Positions 38,012 to 48,623 are shown, counted from the stretch's first letter. The stretch is 64,000 nucleotides of DNA from Dechloromonas sp. UBA6271 (GCA_002440665.1 DJUX01000060.1:9742-73741), one strand, 5' to 3'. Program-made: numbers and translations. The notes: a model not told the origin generated them from the sequence alone.

Positions 38012-41000
38012 ATGTCGAAGTTCTTCATCAACCGGCCAATCGTCGCCATGGTCATCTCGATCCTGATGACCATCGTCGGGCTGGTCGCCATGTCGGGTCT
38101 GCCGATCGCCCAGTTTCCGAACATCGTTCCGCCCGAGATCAAGGTCAACAGCACCTATACCGGTGCCGATGCGCTGACCGTCGAGCAGGCGGTGGCCACC
38201 CCGATCGAGCAGCAGATGTCGGGCGTCGACAACATGAACTACATGTACTCGATCAATGCGAACAACGGCCAGTCGTCGCTGACGGTCAATTTCGACATTG
38301 CCACCGATGCCAACACCGACCAGCTGCTCGCCCAGATGCGCCAGGGGCAGGCCGAGTCGCAGCTGCCTTCGGCAGTACGCGACTACGGCGTGACGGTTCA
38401 GAAATCGACCTCGTCGCCTTTGATCATGTTCGCGCTCTATTCGCCGAACGGTACCTACGATAACGTTTTCCTCGCCAACTACGCGTACATCAACATCAAT
38501 GACCAGATGACGCGGATCAAGGGCATTGCCAGTGTCACGGTGTTCGGTGCCGGCCAGTATGCGATGCGCCTGTGGGTGAGGCCGGATCAGCTGGCCAAGC
38601 TGAATATCACGATCCCCGAGATCGTCAATGCGGTCAACCAGCAAAACACGGTCAATCCGGCAGGAACAATCGGCGCCGAACCGGTGCCACCGGGGCAGGA
38701 ATACACGTATGCGGTGCGCGCCCAAGGGCGCCTGGAGAGTGTCGAGGATTTCGGCAAGATTGTTCTGCGCGCCAATACCGACGGTTCGCTGGTGCGCGTC
38801 AGCGATGTGGCCCGCATCGAGCTTGGCGCCCAGACATACAGCCAGCAGGGCAGGCTCAACGGCAAGCCGGCAGCCCTGGTCGCGCTCTACCAGATGCCCG
38901 GCGCCAATGCCCTCGATGCTGCCGACGGTGCCAAGAAGCTGATGGCCAAGATCAAGGAGCGCTTCCCGCCCGATCTCGATTATGTCGTCGCCCTCGACAC
39001 GACGTTGTCGGTGACCGAGGGGATCAAGGAAATCCAGCACACCCTGATCGAGGCGCTGGTGCTGGTGATGATCGTCGTCTTCGTCTTTCTGCAAGGCTGG
39101 CGGGCGACGCTGATTCCGCTGCTGGCGGTGCCGGTCTCGCTGGTCGGCACCTTCATGCTGTTCCCGATGTTCGGTTTCTCGATCAATACGCTGTCGCTGT
39201 TCGGCCTGGTGCTGGCGATCGGTCTGGTCGTCGACGATGCCATCGTTGTCGTCGAAGCCGTCGAACACCACATCGAGCACGGCATGACGCCGAAGGATGC
39301 GACACTCCGGGCGATGGAGGAGGTCACCGGGCCGGTCATTGCCATTGCCGTCATCCTGGCTGCCGTCTTCGTGCCGACTGCCTTCATTCCCGGGATCACC
39401 GGCCAGCTCTACCAGCAGTTCGCGGTGACCATCGCCATCTCGGTCATCATCTCGGCGTTCAACGCGCTGACGCTGAGCCCGGCACTCTGCGCGCTGCTGC
39501 TCCGGCCCAAGGTCAAGGGCAGCGGCCCGCTGCAGAAATTCTACGACTGGTTCAACGGCGTGTTCGCCCGGGTCACCGGGGGCTACGTCGGCATCTGCCG
39601 GATCGCCATTCGCCGGAGCCTGATAAGCCTTCTCTTCCTGGTTGCCGTTGCCGGCAGTGTCGGGCTCTTCGGCAAGGTCGTGCCGGCCGGCTTCCTGCCC
39701 GACGAGGATCAGGGCTATGTGTTTGCCGGCATACAGTTGCCCGATGCGTCCTCGCTGCAGCGCACCGCCGAAGTCGCCCGCCAGGCGGAAGACCTGATCA
39801 TGCAGGTGCCAGGCGTCAAATACACGACCACAGTCATCGGCTACAGCATGCTGAGCCAGGTGACGAACACTTACAGCGCCTTCTTCTTCATCACGCTGGA
39901 AGACTGGGCCAAGCGCAAGAAGCCGGAGGAGCAATACGCCGCGATCAAGGCCGAGTTGACGAAGAAGCTCGGCGGCCTCAGCGGCGCCATCGGCTTCGCC
40001 TTTCCGCCACCGGCGATTCCCGGTGTCGGGGTGTCGGGCGGCGCGACCTTCATTCTCGAAGACCGGGCTGGCAAGGACATCGCCTTCCTTGCCGAAAACA
40101 CCACCAAGTTCCTCGAGGCAGCGAGGAAACGCCCGGAACTGGCCAGTGTTTCGACGACTTTCCGGCCGACCGTGCCACAGTTGTTCCTTGAGGTTGACCA
40201 GGACAAGGTGCTCAAGCAGGGCGTAAACATCAACGATGTCTACAAGACCCTGCAGAGCTTCCTGGGCAGCGGCTTCATCAATTACTTCAACCGTTTCGGC
40301 CGCCAGTGGCAGGTGTATGTCCAGGCCGAGGGCGACTTCCGGACCAACATCGAGAATGTCGGCCAGTTTTACGTGCGCAACAACAAGGGCGAAGCGGTGC
40401 CGCTGTCGGCTCTGACATCGGTTCGCAATATCTCGGGCCCGGAGTTCACGATGCGCTACAACTTGTATCGTAGCGCCCAGATCAATGCCTCCGCGGCACC
40501 CGGCTTCAGTTCGGCGCAGGTCATGCGGGCGCTTGAGGAAGTCTTCGCCGAGACGATGCCCAACGAAATGGGCTTCGATTACATGGGCATGTCGTTCCAG
40601 GAGCAAAAGGCGCAGCAAGGTGTTTCGCCAATGCTTATCTTCGGCTTCTCGCTACTCTGCGTCTTCCTGATCCTGGCGGCGCAGTACGAAAGCTGGTCGC
40701 TACCCTTTTCAGTACTGCTCGGTACGCCGATCGCCATCGCCGGCGCCTTCCTGGCGCTGATGTGGCGTGGACAGGAACTCAACGTCTATGCCCAGATCGG
40801 CCTGGTGATGCTGATCGGCCTGGCGGCCAAGAATGCGATCCTGATCGTCGAGTTCGCCAAGATGGAGTACGAAAAGGGTGAACTGTCGCTTGTCGACGCT
40901 ACGCTCAAGGGTGCCCAGCTGCGTTTACGGCCGATCCTGATGACATCGTTCGCCTTCATCCTTGGCTGCGTGCCTCTCGCGATCGCCAGTGGCGCCGGTG

Positions 41001-41215
41001 CGATTTCGCGGCAAGTCATGGGCAGCACCGTGATCGGCGGCATGTTGGCCGCCACCTGCATTGCCATCTTCATTATTCCGGTGACTTTCTACGTGGTCGA
41101 AAAGCGTTCCCATAAAGGGGCTACCGGCATAGCCAGCCATGCCGGGGGGGCTGAATCAGGCAAGGTCGATGTTTCGGAAAAAGCTGCAGGAAAGGAGGGT
41201 GACAGCCATGCGTAA
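38012..41215 (+). CDS. RND multidrug efflux pump, HAE1 family
   Basis: The 1067-residue protein is full length for AcrB/MexF-type transporters. It begins MSKFFINRPIVAMVISI, carries the proton-relay aspartate pair in GLVVDDAIVVVEAVE and has the second repeat after GFLPDEDQGYVFAGIQLP. It exports drugs or other amphiphiles using the proton gradient. The stop overlaps the start of the outer-membrane channel gene by 8 nt. The substrate range cannot be read from the sequence. Confidence 0.95.
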   Translation: MSKFFINRPIVAMVISILMTIVGLVAMSGLPIAQFPNIVPPEIKVNSTYTGADALTVEQAVATPIEQQMSGVDNMNYMYSINANNGQSSLTVNFDIATDANTDQLLAQMRQGQAESQLPSAVRDYGVTVQKSTSSPLIMFALYSPNGTYDNVFLANYAYININDQMTRIKGIASVTVFGAGQYAMRLWVRPDQLAKLNITIPEIVNAVNQQNTVNPAGTIGAEPVPPGQEYTYAVRAQGRLESVEDFGKIVLRANTDGSLVRVSDVARIELGAQTYSQQGRLNGKPAALVALYQMPGANALDAADGAKKLMAKIKERFPPDLDYVVALDTTLSVTEGIKEIQHTLIEALVLVMIVVFVFLQGWRATLIPLLAVPVSLVGTFMLFPMFGFSINTLSLFGLVLAIGLVVDDAIVVVEAVEHHIEHGMTPKDATLRAMEEVTGPVIAIAVILAAVFVPTAFIPGITGQLYQQFAVTIAISVIISAFNALTLSPALCALLLRPKVKGSGPLQKFYDWFNGVFARVTGGYVGICRIAIRRSLISLLFLVAVAGSVGLFGKVVPAGFLPDEDQGYVFAGIQLPDASSLQRTAEVARQAEDLIMQVPGVKYTTTVIGYSMLSQVTNTYSAFFFITLEDWAKRKKPEEQYAAIKAELTKKLGGLSGAIGFAFPPPAIPGVGVSGGATFILEDRAGKDIAFLAENTTKFLEAARKRPELASVSTTFRPTVPQLFLEVDQDKVLKQGVNINDVYKTLQSFLGSGFINYFNRFGRQWQVYVQAEGDFRTNIENVGQFYVRNNKGEAVPLSALTSVRNISGPEFTMRYNLYRSAQINASAAPGFSSAQVMRALEEVFAETMPNEMGFDYMGMSFQEQKAQQGVSPMLIFGFSLLCVFLILAAQYESWSLPFSVLLGTPIAIAGAFLALMWRGQELNVYAQIGLVMLIGLAAKNAILIVEFAKMEYEKGELSLVDATLKGAQLRLRPILMTSFAFILGCVPLAIASGAGAISRQVMGSTVIGGMLAATCIAIFIIPVTFYVVEKRSHKGATGIASHAGGAESGKVDVSEKAAGKEGDSHA

Positions 41216-42596
41216 GACACTGCTTGTTACTTTGCTTTCACTACTCTTCAGTGGCTGCATGGTCGGACCCGACTACGTGCGGCCGCCGGTAGACGCGCCG
41301 GCGGCCTGGCGCCTCAGCGAGCAAGATGTCAGGGATCTGGCCAATACCGCCTGGTGGGAGCAATTCGCCGATCCGGTGCTCAACGATCTGGTCACCGAGG
41401 CGCTGCGCGAAAACAAGGATCTGATGATTGCCTCGGCGCGCGTTGACGAATTTGCCGGCAACTACGGCTTCGTTCGTTCCGGTCTTTTTCCGCAGGTCGG
41501 TGCGGGCTATGAGGTGAGCCGGCAGCGGAACAGTGCTGTTCCGGGCGCAGTTGACCCGGTGACTTACAACAGCTACAGCGCCGTGCTGAACGCCAGTTGG
41601 GAGATCGACATCTGGGGCCGCATCCGCCGCCAGACCGAGGCGGCAAATGCGCAACTGCTGGCCAGCGAGGAAGGACGTAACGGCGTCATCCTGTCGCTGG
41701 TTGGCAGCGTCGCGGGCGCCTACATCAACCTGCGCAACCTGGATCGCCAACTGGAGATTGCCCGGGCGACGGCGAAGAGTCGCGGCGAATCGTACGAGCT
41801 GTTCAAGCTGCGTTTCGAGGGTGGGGTCATCTCGCTGCTCGAACTGAGCCAGAACAAGTCGCAGTACGAGGAGGCGCTGGCCAGCATCCCGCCGCTGGAA
41901 AAGGCCATCGCCCAGCAGGAGAACGGCCTGAGCGTGCTGCTCGGCCGCAACCCCGGGCCGATCGCGCGCGGCAAGGACATCGATCAATTGACGCTACCGG
42001 CAATTCCGGCCGGTTTGCCTTCGGAGCTGCTCGAACGCCGGCCGGACCTCCGCCGTGCCGAACAGAACCTGATCGCCGCCAATGCCCTGATCGGCGCAGC
42101 CAAGGCGGCGTACTATCCGACGATCTCGTTGACCGGGTTGTTCGGCTACGTCAGCCCCAGCCTGAACAGTCTGTTCAACAGCCAGTCGAAGGTGTGGCAG
42201 TACGGCGCACCGATCAGCATGCCGATCTTCACCGCCGGTGCCATTGCCGGTCAGGTGCAGGCCGCCGAAGCGGTACAGCAGCAGGCGCTGTTTGGGTACC
42301 AGAAGGCGATCCAGGAAGCTTTCCGCGAGGTCAATGATTCGCTCGTCAGCCAGGACCGGACCCGCGAGCAACTGCTGGCGCAGAGACGCCAGGTCGACGC
42401 ACTGAAAGTGTATGCATCGACTGCCCGGCTCCGCTACGACAACGGCTACACGAGTTTCATCGAAGTCCTCGATGCCGAGCGCAGCCTGTTCAACGTCCAG
42501 TTGCAATATACGCAGACGCATCAGGTGCAGTTGCAGGCGATGATCAATCTGTACCTGGCGATGGGCGGCGGCTGGCAAGTGGCGACCCCCAGGTAG
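41208..42596 (+). CDS. Outer-membrane efflux lipoprotein, OprM/NodT type
   Basis: The 462-residue protein has a lipoprotein signal (LLVTLLSLLFSGC, Cys20) followed by MVGPDYVRPPVDAPAAWRL and two OEP repeats, with WEIDIWGRIRRQTEAA in the first and YPTISLTGLFGYVSP in the second. It forms the trimeric exit duct of the pump. The ATG at 41208 follows AGGAAAGGAGGG, lies inside the end of the pump gene and was preferred over the longer upstream reading. Confidence 0.94.
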   Translation: MRKTLLVTLLSLLFSGCMVGPDYVRPPVDAPAAWRLSEQDVRDLANTAWWEQFADPVLNDLVTEALRENKDLMIASARVDEFAGNYGFVRSGLFPQVGAGYEVSRQRNSAVPGAVDPVTYNSYSAVLNASWEIDIWGRIRRQTEAANAQLLASEEGRNGVILSLVGSVAGAYINLRNLDRQLEIARATAKSRGESYELFKLRFEGGVISLLELSQNKSQYEEALASIPPLEKAIAQQENGLSVLLGRNPGPIARGKDIDQLTLPAIPAGLPSELLERRPDLRRAEQNLIAANALIGAAKAAYYPTISLTGLFGYVSPSLNSLFNSQSKVWQYGAPISMPIFTAGAIAGQVQAAEAVQQQALFGYQKAIQEAFREVNDSLVSQDRTREQLLAQRRQVDALKVYASTARLRYDNGYTSFIEVLDAERSLFNVQLQYTQTHQVQLQAMINLYLAMGGGWQVATPR

Positions 42597-42636
42597 GCGC
42601 CGCTATTTACTTTGCGTTGGGCCATGCACTAAAATA

Positions 42637-42652
42637 ATAAGCATATGCTTAT
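42637..42652. promoter_or_regulatory. Perfect 16-bp palindrome before the AhpD-like gene
   Basis: ATAAGCATATGCTTAT is a perfect inverted repeat in an A/T-rich tract (42630-42657) that also contains TAAAAT and TATAAT -10-like hexamers. It lies 15 bp before the ATG at 42668, between the efflux operon and the AhpD-like gene. The layout fits an operator for an unidentified dimeric repressor. Confidence 0.55.
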
Positions 42653-42667
42653 ATAATGGAGTGCAGC

Positions 42668-43018
42668 ATGGCCAGCAAATCGTTCGTTACCATCACCTCG
42701 GATATTGCCAAGGGTCTGTCGGCCCTGCGCAAGGAGATTCCCGAAACCATGCAGGGCTTCAACGCCCTGCACAACGGCGCAATGAAGGCCGGCGCGCTGA
42801 GCGAACTCGACAAGGAGTTGCTGGCGCTCGCCATCGGGGTGACCAGCCGTTGCGACGGCTGTATTGGTTTTCACGTCAAGGCATTGATCCGCCTCGGCGT
42901 GACCCGCGAGCAACTGATGGAAACACTGGGTGTCTGTGTTTACATGGGGGGCGGGCCGACGCTGATGTATGCTGCGGAGGCGGTGCGCGCCTACGAGGAA
43001 TTCAGCGCGCCGAAATAA
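42668..43018 (+). CDS. AhpD-like / carboxymuconolactone decarboxylase family protein
   Basis: The 116-residue protein has the CMD-family core with the redox motif CDGCIGFH (CxxC plus His), as in AhpD-type alkylhydroperoxidases. It probably acts as a small thiol peroxidase or disulfide reductase. The ATG at 42668 follows GGAG; an in-frame ATG at 42656 is less well placed. A palindromic operator candidate lies just upstream, so it is probably controlled separately from the efflux operon. Confidence 0.88.
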   Translation: MASKSFVTITSDIAKGLSALRKEIPETMQGFNALHNGAMKAGALSELDKELLALAIGVTSRCDGCIGFHVKALIRLGVTREQLMETLGVCVYMGGGPTLMYAAEAVRAYEEFSAPK

Positions 43019-43033
43019 GTTGGCGCCCTAAAG

Positions 43034-43063
43034 CAGGAAACCCGCCGATTGGCGGGTTTCCTG
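43034..43063. terminator. Convergent hairpin terminator
   Basis: CAGGAAACCCGCC and GGCGGGTTTCCTG form a perfect 13-bp stem around GATT, between the convergent AhpD-like and grxD genes. T tracts are short, but the stem is strong in both directions. Confidence 0.7.
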
Positions 43064-43092
43064 TTGGGGGGCTGCTCAGTAGCCGGCAGGGT

Positions 43093-43416
43093 TCAGACCT
43101 GGGCAATGCCTTCCAGCATCTGCTGCAGTTCGCCGGTCTGGTACATCTCCTTCATGATGTCGCAGCCGCCGACAAATTCGCCCTTGATGTAGAGCTGCGG
43201 AATGGTCGGCCAGTTGGCGTATTCCTTGACGCCGTTGCGGATTTCCTCGTCGGCCAGCACGTTGACCGTGACGAAGTCATCGACGCCGCAGACCTTCAGG
43301 ATCTGCACGGCAGTTGCCGAAAAGCCGCATTGCGGAAAGCGGGCGTCGCCCTTCATGTAAAGGACGACCGGGTTGCCGGTCACGGTGGCGTGGATGCGTT
43401 GCTGAACGTCGGACAT
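43093..43416 (-). CDS. grxD: Monothiol glutaredoxin, Grx4 type
   Basis: The 107-residue protein has the CGFS active site in FPQCGFSATAVQIL, plus WPTIPQLYIKGEFVGGCDI, which binds glutathione. These proteins carry and deliver [2Fe-2S] clusters. The ATG at 43416 has GGAGAAA upstream. It follows prmC on the same strand with a 13-nt gap, so it lies at the end of the hemA-prfA-prmC-grxD run common in betaproteobacteria. Confidence 0.95.
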   Translation of the reverse strand: MSDVQQRIHATVTGNPVVLYMKGDARFPQCGFSATAVQILKVCGVDDFVTVNVLADEEIRNGVKEYANWPTIPQLYIKGEFVGGCDIMKEMYQTGELQQMLEGIAQV

Positions 43417-43429
43417 GATTTCTCCAGAT

Positions 43430-44251
43430 TTACAGATGGCCGCCTGAAACACGGTCGATGCCGGCCAGGTCGGGGTGGGTTAACGCCGCTTTGAACCCGG
43501 CGCGGGTCAATAAGTTCCGGCTCGCCGCGCCCTGGTCATAGCCGTGCTCGAAGAGCAGCCAGCCGCCGGGCCGCAAATGTGCCGCCGCCTCGGCGACGAT
43601 GTGGCGGATGCAGGCCAGACCGTCGCCGCCTGCGGCGCCGTCGGTCAGCGCCATGCGCGGTTCGAACGGCAGGCCATTGAGGGCGAGATGCGGGTCGCCC
43701 TCGACGACGTAGGGTGGGTTGGAAACGATCAGGTCGAAACGCTCGCCGGCCAGACTCGCGAACCAGTCGCTGTGCCGCAAATCGACTCGTGCCCCCAGTC
43801 GGCCAGCGTTGTTGCGGGCCACGGAAATGGCCTCTTTTGCGAGGTCGACCGCAACAACCGTTGCCGTCGGGCATTCGAGCGCTAGCGAGATGGCGACGAT
43901 GCCGGAACCCGTGCCGAGATCGAGAACTTTCGGCGCTGCCAGCCCGTGCAGCTTTTCCAGTGCGAGGTCGATCAGGACTTCGGTTTCCGGGCGCGGGATC
44001 AGCACCGCCGGCGACACCTGAAAGACGCGGCCGCGAAATTCTGCCTCGCCGACCAGATAGGCCAGCGGTTCGCCGGCCGCGCGGCGTTCGACCCACGCCA
44101 AAAATTGCTCGTAGGCTGGTGCGATCACCGGCGTTTCCGGGCGCGCCAGCAGATCGGTGTGTGTGCAGCCAGTGGCGTATTGCAGCAGCAGGCGGGCGTC
44201 GAGCCGGTCGATTTCCCGTCGTGCTGTGGTCAACGCCTCAAAAAGGGTCAT
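43430..44251 (-). CDS. prmC: Release factor glutamine methyltransferase
   Basis: The 273-residue protein methylates the GGQ glutamine of peptide release factors. It shows the SAM motif VLDLGTGSGIVAISLA, the catalytic NPPY in LIVSNPPYVVEGD and the RRAAGEPLAYLVGEAEFRG region of the N-terminal domain. The ATG at 44251 lies 2 nt after the prfA stop, pairing the enzyme with its substrate gene. Confidence 0.95.
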   Translation of the reverse strand: MTLFEALTTARREIDRLDARLLLQYATGCTHTDLLARPETPVIAPAYEQFLAWVERRAAGEPLAYLVGEAEFRGRVFQVSPAVLIPRPETEVLIDLALEKLHGLAAPKVLDLGTGSGIVAISLALECPTATVVAVDLAKEAISVARNNAGRLGARVDLRHSDWFASLAGERFDLIVSNPPYVVEGDPHLALNGLPFEPRMALTDGAAGGDGLACIRHIVAEAAAHLRPGGWLLFEHGYDQGAASRNLLTRAGFKAALTHPDLAGIDRVSGGHL

Positions 44252-44253
44252 TT

Positions 44254-45336
44254 TCAGTTCTGCTCGGCCAGTTCGGCCAGCAGATCGGCCTGATGTTCGG
44301 CCGCCAGCGCGCTGAGCAGTTCGTCCATGTCGCCATCCATGATCGCGGCGATCTTGTACAGCGTCAGGTTGATGCGGTGGTCGGTGACGCGGCCCTGCGG
44401 GAAGTTGTAGGTGCGGATGCGCTCGGAGCGGTCGCCGGAGCCGATCAGGCTCTTGCGTGTGCTGGAAATGTGGGCTTGCTGGGCGCGCACCTGGACATCC
44501 TTGATGCGCGCCGCCAGCACCTTCATGGCCGAGGCCTTGTTGGCATGTTGCGAGCGGCCGTCCTGGCATTCGGCGACGATGCCGGTCGGCAGGTGGGTGA
44601 TGCGCACCGCTGAATCGGTCTTGTTGATGTGTTGGCCACCGGCGCCGGAAGCGCGGAAGGTATCGATGCGCAGGTCGGCCGGGTTGAGGTTGACGTCCTC
44701 GACCTCGTCGACTTCCGGCATGATCGCCACGGTGCACGCCGAGGTGTGGATACGGCCCTGGGTTTCGGTTTCCGGCACGCGCTGGACGCGGTGGCCGCCG
44801 GATTCGAATTTCAGCCGCGAATAGGCGCCGTTGCCGCCGATGCGGCAGATGATTTCGCGATAGCCGCCGAGTTCCGATTCGCTGGCCGACATCACTTCGA
44901 CCTGCCAGCGCTGGCGCTCGGCGTAGCGCGAGTACATGCGGAAGAGGTCGCCGGCAAACAGCGCCGACTCGTCGCCGCCGGTGCCGGCGCGGATTTCCAG
45001 CAGCACGCTGCGTTCGTCGTTGGGATCCTTGGGCAGCAGCAGTTTCTGCAACTCGACTTCCAGTTCCGGCAGGCGCGCCTTGGCGGTGGCCATTTCCTCT
45101 TCGGCGAACTCGCGCATGTCAAGGTCGGTGAGCATCACTTCGGCCTCGGCCAGATCGTTCTCGGCTTGGCGGAAGGCGTTGAACTGGATGATCACCGGTT
45201 CGATTTCGGCGCGTTCGCGTGACAGCTTGCGGAACTGGTCCATGTCATTGGCGGTACTGGGCGCCGACAGCATGCGGTCGATTTCGTCGAGACGGTCGAC
45301 CAGCAGGTCGAGTTTCTGGCGGATGGATGGTTTCAT
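44254..45336 (-). CDS. prfA: Peptide chain release factor 1
   Basis: The 360-residue RF1 has the GGQ peptidyl-hydrolysis motif in [22 protein letters not shown] and the RF1-type PxT region (residues about 185-195, [14 protein letters not shown]). It ends translation at UAA and UAG. The ATG at 45336 begins MKPSIRQKL. It lies 33 nt downstream of hemA on the same strand, the conserved hemA-prfA-prmC order. Confidence 0.97.
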   Translation of the reverse strand: MKPSIRQKLDLLVDRLDEIDRMLSAPSTANDMDQFRKLSRERAEIEPVIIQFNAFRQAENDLAEAEVMLTDLDMREFAEEEMATAKARLPELEVELQKLLLPKDPNDERSVLLEIRAGTGGDESALFAGDLFRMYSRYAERQRWQVEVMSASESELGGYREIICRIGGNGAYSRLKFESGGHRVQRVPETETQGRIHTSACTVAIMPEVDEVEDVNLNPADLRIDTFRASGAGGQHINKTDSAVRITHLPTGIVAECQDGRSQHANKASAMKVLAARIKDVQVRAQQAHISSTRKSLIGSGDRSERIRTYNFPQGRVTDHRINLTLYKIAAIMDGDMDELLSALAAEHQADLLAELAEQN

Positions 45337-45369
45337 GGCGAGGAAGACGGCAGCGGCCCGGAACGGGCG

Positions 45370-46638
45370 CTACTCGCCGGAATGGAGGTGGAAGAGACGC
45401 GCGGCGGCGGCCTGCAGGTCGGCGCGTTCGGAGCCTTCGGCGAGATTGAGGGCCTGGGTCGGTGCGTGCAGGATCTTGTTGGTCAGCCGGTGCGACAGGT
45501 GTTCGAGCACCTTGTCGGCCGGCTCGCCCTTGGCCAGCAGCTTCATGGCGTGTTCGATTTCGTGGCGGCGCACGCGCTCGGCCGCGTCGCGCAGAGAGCG
45601 GATGACCGGCACGGTGTCGCGCGCCTGCAGCCAGCCGAGAAAGTCCTGCACCCGGTTGGCGATGATGTCTTCGGCCTCGACCACCGCCGCCTGCCGCGAT
45701 TCAAGGCCGCTCTCGACGACCTGCGCGAGGTCGTCGACGGTGTACAGGAAGACGTCGTCGAGTTCGCCGACTTCTTCCTCGATGTCGCGCGGCACGGCGA
45801 GGTCGACCATGAACATCGGCCGGTGGCGGCGCGCCTTGACCGCCCGCTCGGCCATGCCGAGGCCGATGATGGGCAGCGGGCTGGCGGTACAGGAAACGAC
45901 GATGTCGTGCTGCGCCATGTGCTCGCCGAGTTCGTCGAGGCGGATGGCGGTGCCGTTGTAGCGCTCGGCCAGCGCCCGGCCGCGCTCGACGGTGCGGTTG
46001 GCGATGGTGACCTGCTTCGGCTGGCGGGCACAGAAGTGGGCGGCGCACAGTTCGATCATTTCGCCGGCGCCGATGAACAGGATGCGCTGGGTATCGAGCG
46101 ACTCGAAAATGCGCTCGGCAAGATGCACGCCGGCCGCCGCCATCGAGACGATGTTGGCGCCGATTGCCGTCGTGCTGCGCACTTCCTTGGCGACCGAAAA
46201 CGAGCGCTGGAACAGCTTGTGCAACTGCGTGCCGAGCGTGCCGTTTTCTTCGGCGACGCGCACCGCATCCTTCATCTGGCCGAGAATCTGCGGCTCGCCG
46301 ATGACCATCGAATCGAGCCCGCTGGCGACGCGGAAGGCGTGGCGGATGGCTTCCGGCTGATCGTGGGTGTAAATGTAAGGCGCAATTTCGTCGCGCTCGA
46401 CCTGATGGTAGTGGGCCAGCCAGTCGATCACGACGTCCGGCGATTCGGCGGCGCAGTAGATTTCGGTGCGGTTGCAGGTGGACAGGATCGCCACCTCGCG
46501 GACCGGCCGGTCGCGCGTCAGGTCGGCCAGCGCGTGCGGCAGCTTGTCGGCGCCAAACGCCACACGCTCGCGGATGGCGAGCGGGGCGGAGTGGTGGTTG
46601 ATGCCGAGGGTAAAGATCACCGGGTTGGGCTGGCGCAC
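45370..46638 (-). CDS. hemA: Glutamyl-tRNA reductase
   Basis: The 422-residue enzyme reduces glutamyl-tRNA to glutamate-1-semialdehyde for tetrapyrrole synthesis. It shows [10 protein letters not shown], the catalytic cysteine in [30 protein letters not shown] and the NADPH-binding IGAGEMIEL. It starts at GTG 46638; no ATG is available before the conserved N-terminus. There is no ribosome binding site and the predicted transcript leader is only about 9 nt (see the promoter entry). Confidence 0.95.
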   Translation of the reverse strand: MRQPNPVIFTLGINHHSAPLAIRERVAFGADKLPHALADLTRDRPVREVAILSTCNRTEIYCAAESPDVVIDWLAHYHQVERDEIAPYIYTHDQPEAIRHAFRVASGLDSMVIGEPQILGQMKDAVRVAEENGTLGTQLHKLFQRSFSVAKEVRSTTAIGANIVSMAAAGVHLAERIFESLDTQRILFIGAGEMIELCAAHFCARQPKQVTIANRTVERGRALAERYNGTAIRLDELGEHMAQHDIVVSCTASPLPIIGLGMAERAVKARRHRPMFMVDLAVPRDIEEEVGELDDVFLYTVDDLAQVVESGLESRQAAVVEAEDIIANRVQDFLGWLQARDTVPVIRSLRDAAERVRRHEIEHAMKLLAKGEPADKVLEHLSHRLTNKILHAPTQALNLAEGSERADLQAAAARLFHLHSGE

Positions 46639-46646
46639 ACGAAATG

Positions 46647-46659
46647 GGGGGCGATTATA
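46647..46659 (-). promoter_or_regulatory. -10 element of hemA with a very short leader
   Basis: A perfect TATAAT is read on the minus strand at 46659-46654. Transcription would start near 46647, only about 9 nt before the hemA GTG. The -35 region is not obvious. Confidence 0.45.
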
Positions 46660-46692
46660 ACATCCGCCCCCGGTGCCCTTCCCCGATCTGGA

Positions 46693-47760
46693 TCAGAACA
46701 GAAATGCCTGTTTTTCAGGCGTTGACCGCAACAGGTCGTCGCCGTTGAACACTTTCATCTGGCGCGGCCGGAACCACACCGACTGGCCGACCGCCAGTTG
46801 CAGCGCCTCGTGCCGCTCGCGCGACAACTCGACTTCGACGATCTCGCTGCCATGCAGCAACTCTATGCGCACCACCGGGCCGATCGGATGCACGTGCTGG
46901 ACCGTTGCCTGCAGGCCTTCTTCGCTTGGCTGATGGGTGATGTCGATATCGTGCGGGCGAACGAAGGCCGTCGCCTTCTCGGCTGATTCGTTGCGCTCGA
47001 CCTCGGCATAACAGCCCTGGACCCGGCTGTGGAAAACATTCACGTTGCCGAGGAACTGATAGACGAAAGGCGAGGCCGGGCTGGAATAGACTTCGTCCGG
47101 CGAGCCGATCTGCTCGATCTTGCCGTGGTTCATGACCACCACGCGGTCGGCCACTTCCAGCGCCTCTTCCTGGTCGTGGGTGACGAAGACGCTGGAGATG
47201 TGCATGTCGTCGTGCAGGCGGCGCAGCCAGCGGCGCAGTTCCTTGCGCACCTTGGTGTCGAGCGCGCCGAAGGGCTCGTCGAGCAGCAGTACCTTGGGCT
47301 CGACGGCCAAAGCGCGCGCCAGGGCGATCCGCTGCCGCTGACCACCGGAGAGCTGGGATGGATAGCGGTCGGCCAGCCAGTCGAGTTGAACCAGACCGAG
47401 CAATTCCATGACCCGGCGCTTGATCTCGGCATCGCTCGGCCGTTCCTTGCGTGCCTTGACGCGCAGGCCGAAGGCGACGTTTTCGAACACGGTCATGTGG
47501 CGGAACAGCGCGTAGTGCTGGAAGACGAAGCCGACCTCGCGCTCGCGGGCGTGCAGGTGGCTCGCCTCGGCGCCGGAAAACAGAATCTCGCCCTGATCGG
47601 AGCTTTCCATCCCGGCGATGATGCGTAGCAGCGTCGTCTTGCCGCAGCCCGAGGGGCCGAGCAGGGCGACCAGTTCGCCGGTCGGGATGTTCAGGTTGAT
47701 GTTGTCGAGCGCGACGAAATTGCCGAAGCGCTTGGAAATATTGCGGATTTCGATACTCAT
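46693..47760 (-). CDS. cysA: Sulfate/thiosulfate ABC transporter, ATP-binding subunit
   Basis: The 355-residue ATPase has Walker [10 protein letters not shown], the Q loop VFQHYALF, signature [15 protein letters not shown], Walker [13 protein letters not shown] and a C-terminal TOBE-like regulatory domain ([10 protein letters not shown]). It powers the CysTW permease. The ATG at 47760 overlaps the cysW stop (TGATG), so translation is coupled. Confidence 0.95.
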   Translation of the reverse strand: MSIEIRNISKRFGNFVALDNINLNIPTGELVALLGPSGCGKTTLLRIIAGMESSDQGEILFSGAEASHLHAREREVGFVFQHYALFRHMTVFENVAFGLRVKARKERPSDAEIKRRVMELLGLVQLDWLADRYPSQLSGGQRQRIALARALAVEPKVLLLDEPFGALDTKVRKELRRWLRRLHDDMHISSVFVTHDQEEALEVADRVVVMNHGKIEQIGSPDEVYSSPASPFVYQFLGNVNVFHSRVQGCYAEVERNESAEKATAFVRPHDIDITHQPSEEGLQATVQHVHPIGPVVRIELLHGSEIVEVELSRERHEALQLAVGQSVWFRPRQMKVFNGDDLLRSTPEKQAFLF

Positions 47761-48623
47761 CAGGTTTTCTCCGGTGCCAGCACCGTGTTCAGCATTTCGG
47801 TTTCCTTCTTCATCCGCCACTCGACGATGGTCTTGGCGACCAGCGTAACAAGGGCTAGCAGGGCAAGGATCGAGGCGGCGGCAAAGGCGCCGATGGCGTT
47901 GTATTCGTTGTAGAGGATTTCGACGTGCAGCGGCAGCGTGTTGGTTTCGCCGCGGATATGGCCGGAAACCACCGACACCGCACCGAACTCGCCCATCGCC
48001 CGGGCGTTGGACAGGATGACGCCGTAGAGCAGGCCCCACTTGATGTTGGGCAGCGTCACCCGGCGGAACATCTGCCAGCCGGACGCGCCGAGCGACACCG
48101 CCGCCTCTTCCTCGTCCTTGCCCTGCGCCTGCATCAACGGGATCAACTCGCGGGCGATGAAGGGGAAAGTGATGAACAACGTGGCGAGGATCATGCCGGG
48201 CACGGCGAAGATGATCTTGATGTCGTGCTCGGACAGCCAGGGGCCGAACGTACCCTGGGCGCCGAAGAGCAGGATGAAGACGAGGCCGGCGACGACGGGA
48301 CTGACCGCGAAGGGCAGGTCGATCAGCGTGATCAGCAGGCTCTTGCCCTTGAACTCGAACTTGGCGATGGCCCAGGCCGCCGCGACGCCGAAGATGATGT
48401 TGAAGGGCAGCACGGCCAGCGCGATGGCTACGGTCAGCCAGATGGCGGAGCGCGTTTCCGGCTCCTTGAGCGCTTCAACGTAGAGCGGCACGCCCTGTGC
48501 CAGCGCCTCGACGAACACGGCAACCAGTGGCAGGCCGAGAAAGAAGAAGAGGAAGCCGAGGCCGACGGTCAGCAGCGTGTAACGGACCCAGCGCGGTTCC
48601 TGGGTGGCGCGATTCGATTTCAT
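47760..48623 (-). CDS. cysW: Sulfate ABC transporter permease
   Basis: The 287-residue permease has six predicted membrane helices and the EAA loop ([22 protein letters not shown]) that contacts CysA. It pairs with CysT in the sulfate/thiosulfate importer. Its start overlaps the cysT stop by 4 nt (ATGA) and its stop overlaps the cysA start. Confidence 0.95.
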   Translation of the reverse strand: MKSNRATQEPRWVRYTLLTVGLGFLFFFLGLPLVAVFVEALAQGVPLYVEALKEPETRSAIWLTVAIALAVLPFNIIFGVAAAWAIAKFEFKGKSLLITLIDLPFAVSPVVAGLVFILLFGAQGTFGPWLSEHDIKIIFAVPGMILATLFITFPFIARELIPLMQAQGKDEEEAAVSLGASGWQMFRRVTLPNIKWGLLYGVILSNARAMGEFGAVSVVSGHIRGETNTLPLHVEILYNEYNAIGAFAAASILALLALVTLVAKTIVEWRMKKETEMLNTVLAPEKT

